From Solirubrobacterales bacterium (GTDB lineage Bacteria > Actinomycetota > Thermoleophilia > Solirubrobacterales > Solirubrobacteraceae): a stretch of 6,409 nucleotides of DNA. Positions 6,373 through 6,409 of the stretch are shown here, in pieces (the first letter of the stretch is position 1; every line of letters starts with the position of its first letter). The stretch lies in the NCBI GenBank assembly GCA_013813955.1, contig JACCQW010000116.1, positions 1 to 6,409 of the forward strand, given 5' to 3'. The notes under the pieces were generated by a model. It was not told the origin of the DNA. It did no database searches and saw only the letters and a program-made list of their open reading frames with translations. A program made the translations under genes and the position numbers.

Positions 6373-6409
6373 CGATCCGCAGTAGCTGACGTTCTCCACT
6401 AGACATTCG

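Noticed and set aside
6373..6409. Downstream end of the window as a promoter or terminator
   Set aside because: I see no convincing hairpin or -10/-35 pair in these 37 bases.

Overview
The window is a GC-rich piece (roughly 70% G+C by eye) of a bacterial cell-surface polysaccharide locus. High GC, GTG starts, weak or absent Shine-Dalgarno sequences, and two start codons placed exactly where transcription should begin all point to an actinobacterium. Motifs in the ligase-like protein (PLGYWNAFG, SLSRGAW, DWDWEMP) resemble what I remember from Thermoleophilia/Solirubrobacterales. That placement is from memory and not checked. No rRNA, tRNA, CRISPR array, insertion sequence or phage gene is visible.

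Layout. Positions 1-4158 hold three plus-strand genes packed like an operon. The first is a family-2 glycosyltransferase (GT2) that may begin upstream of the window. One base after its stop comes a 715-residue protein with a GT2 module fused to a GT4 module. Fifteen bases further on is a left-handed beta-helix acyltransferase of the sugar O-acetyltransferase type. A 95-base convergent gap (4159-4253) carries a 12-base palindrome and a short GC hairpin but no clear terminator. Positions 4254-5855 encode, on the minus strand, a polytopic membrane protein of the O-antigen ligase/polymerase (Wzy/WaaL) family. A 97-base divergent gap (5856-5952) separates it from a small plus-strand gene (5953-6372) for a membrane-anchored TPR protein. 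The last 37 bases hold nothing I can name.

How they could work together (inference): the GT2 and GT2-GT4 enzymes add sugars to a lipid-linked precursor on the cytoplasmic side and the acyltransferase decorates a sugar. The ligase/polymerase would join finished units to each other or to an acceptor outside the membrane, and the TPR protein is a candidate accessory factor for it. No flippase, initiating phosphoglycosyltransferase or chain-length regulator lies in the window, so the pathway is incomplete here.

The genes belong to known families. The least ordinary features are the two near-matching TANNNT-N7-GTG elements facing away from each other in the 5856-5952 gap, a nine-codon ORF whose stop overlaps the TPR start, and the GT2-GT4 fusion beside a standalone paralogue of its GT2 half.
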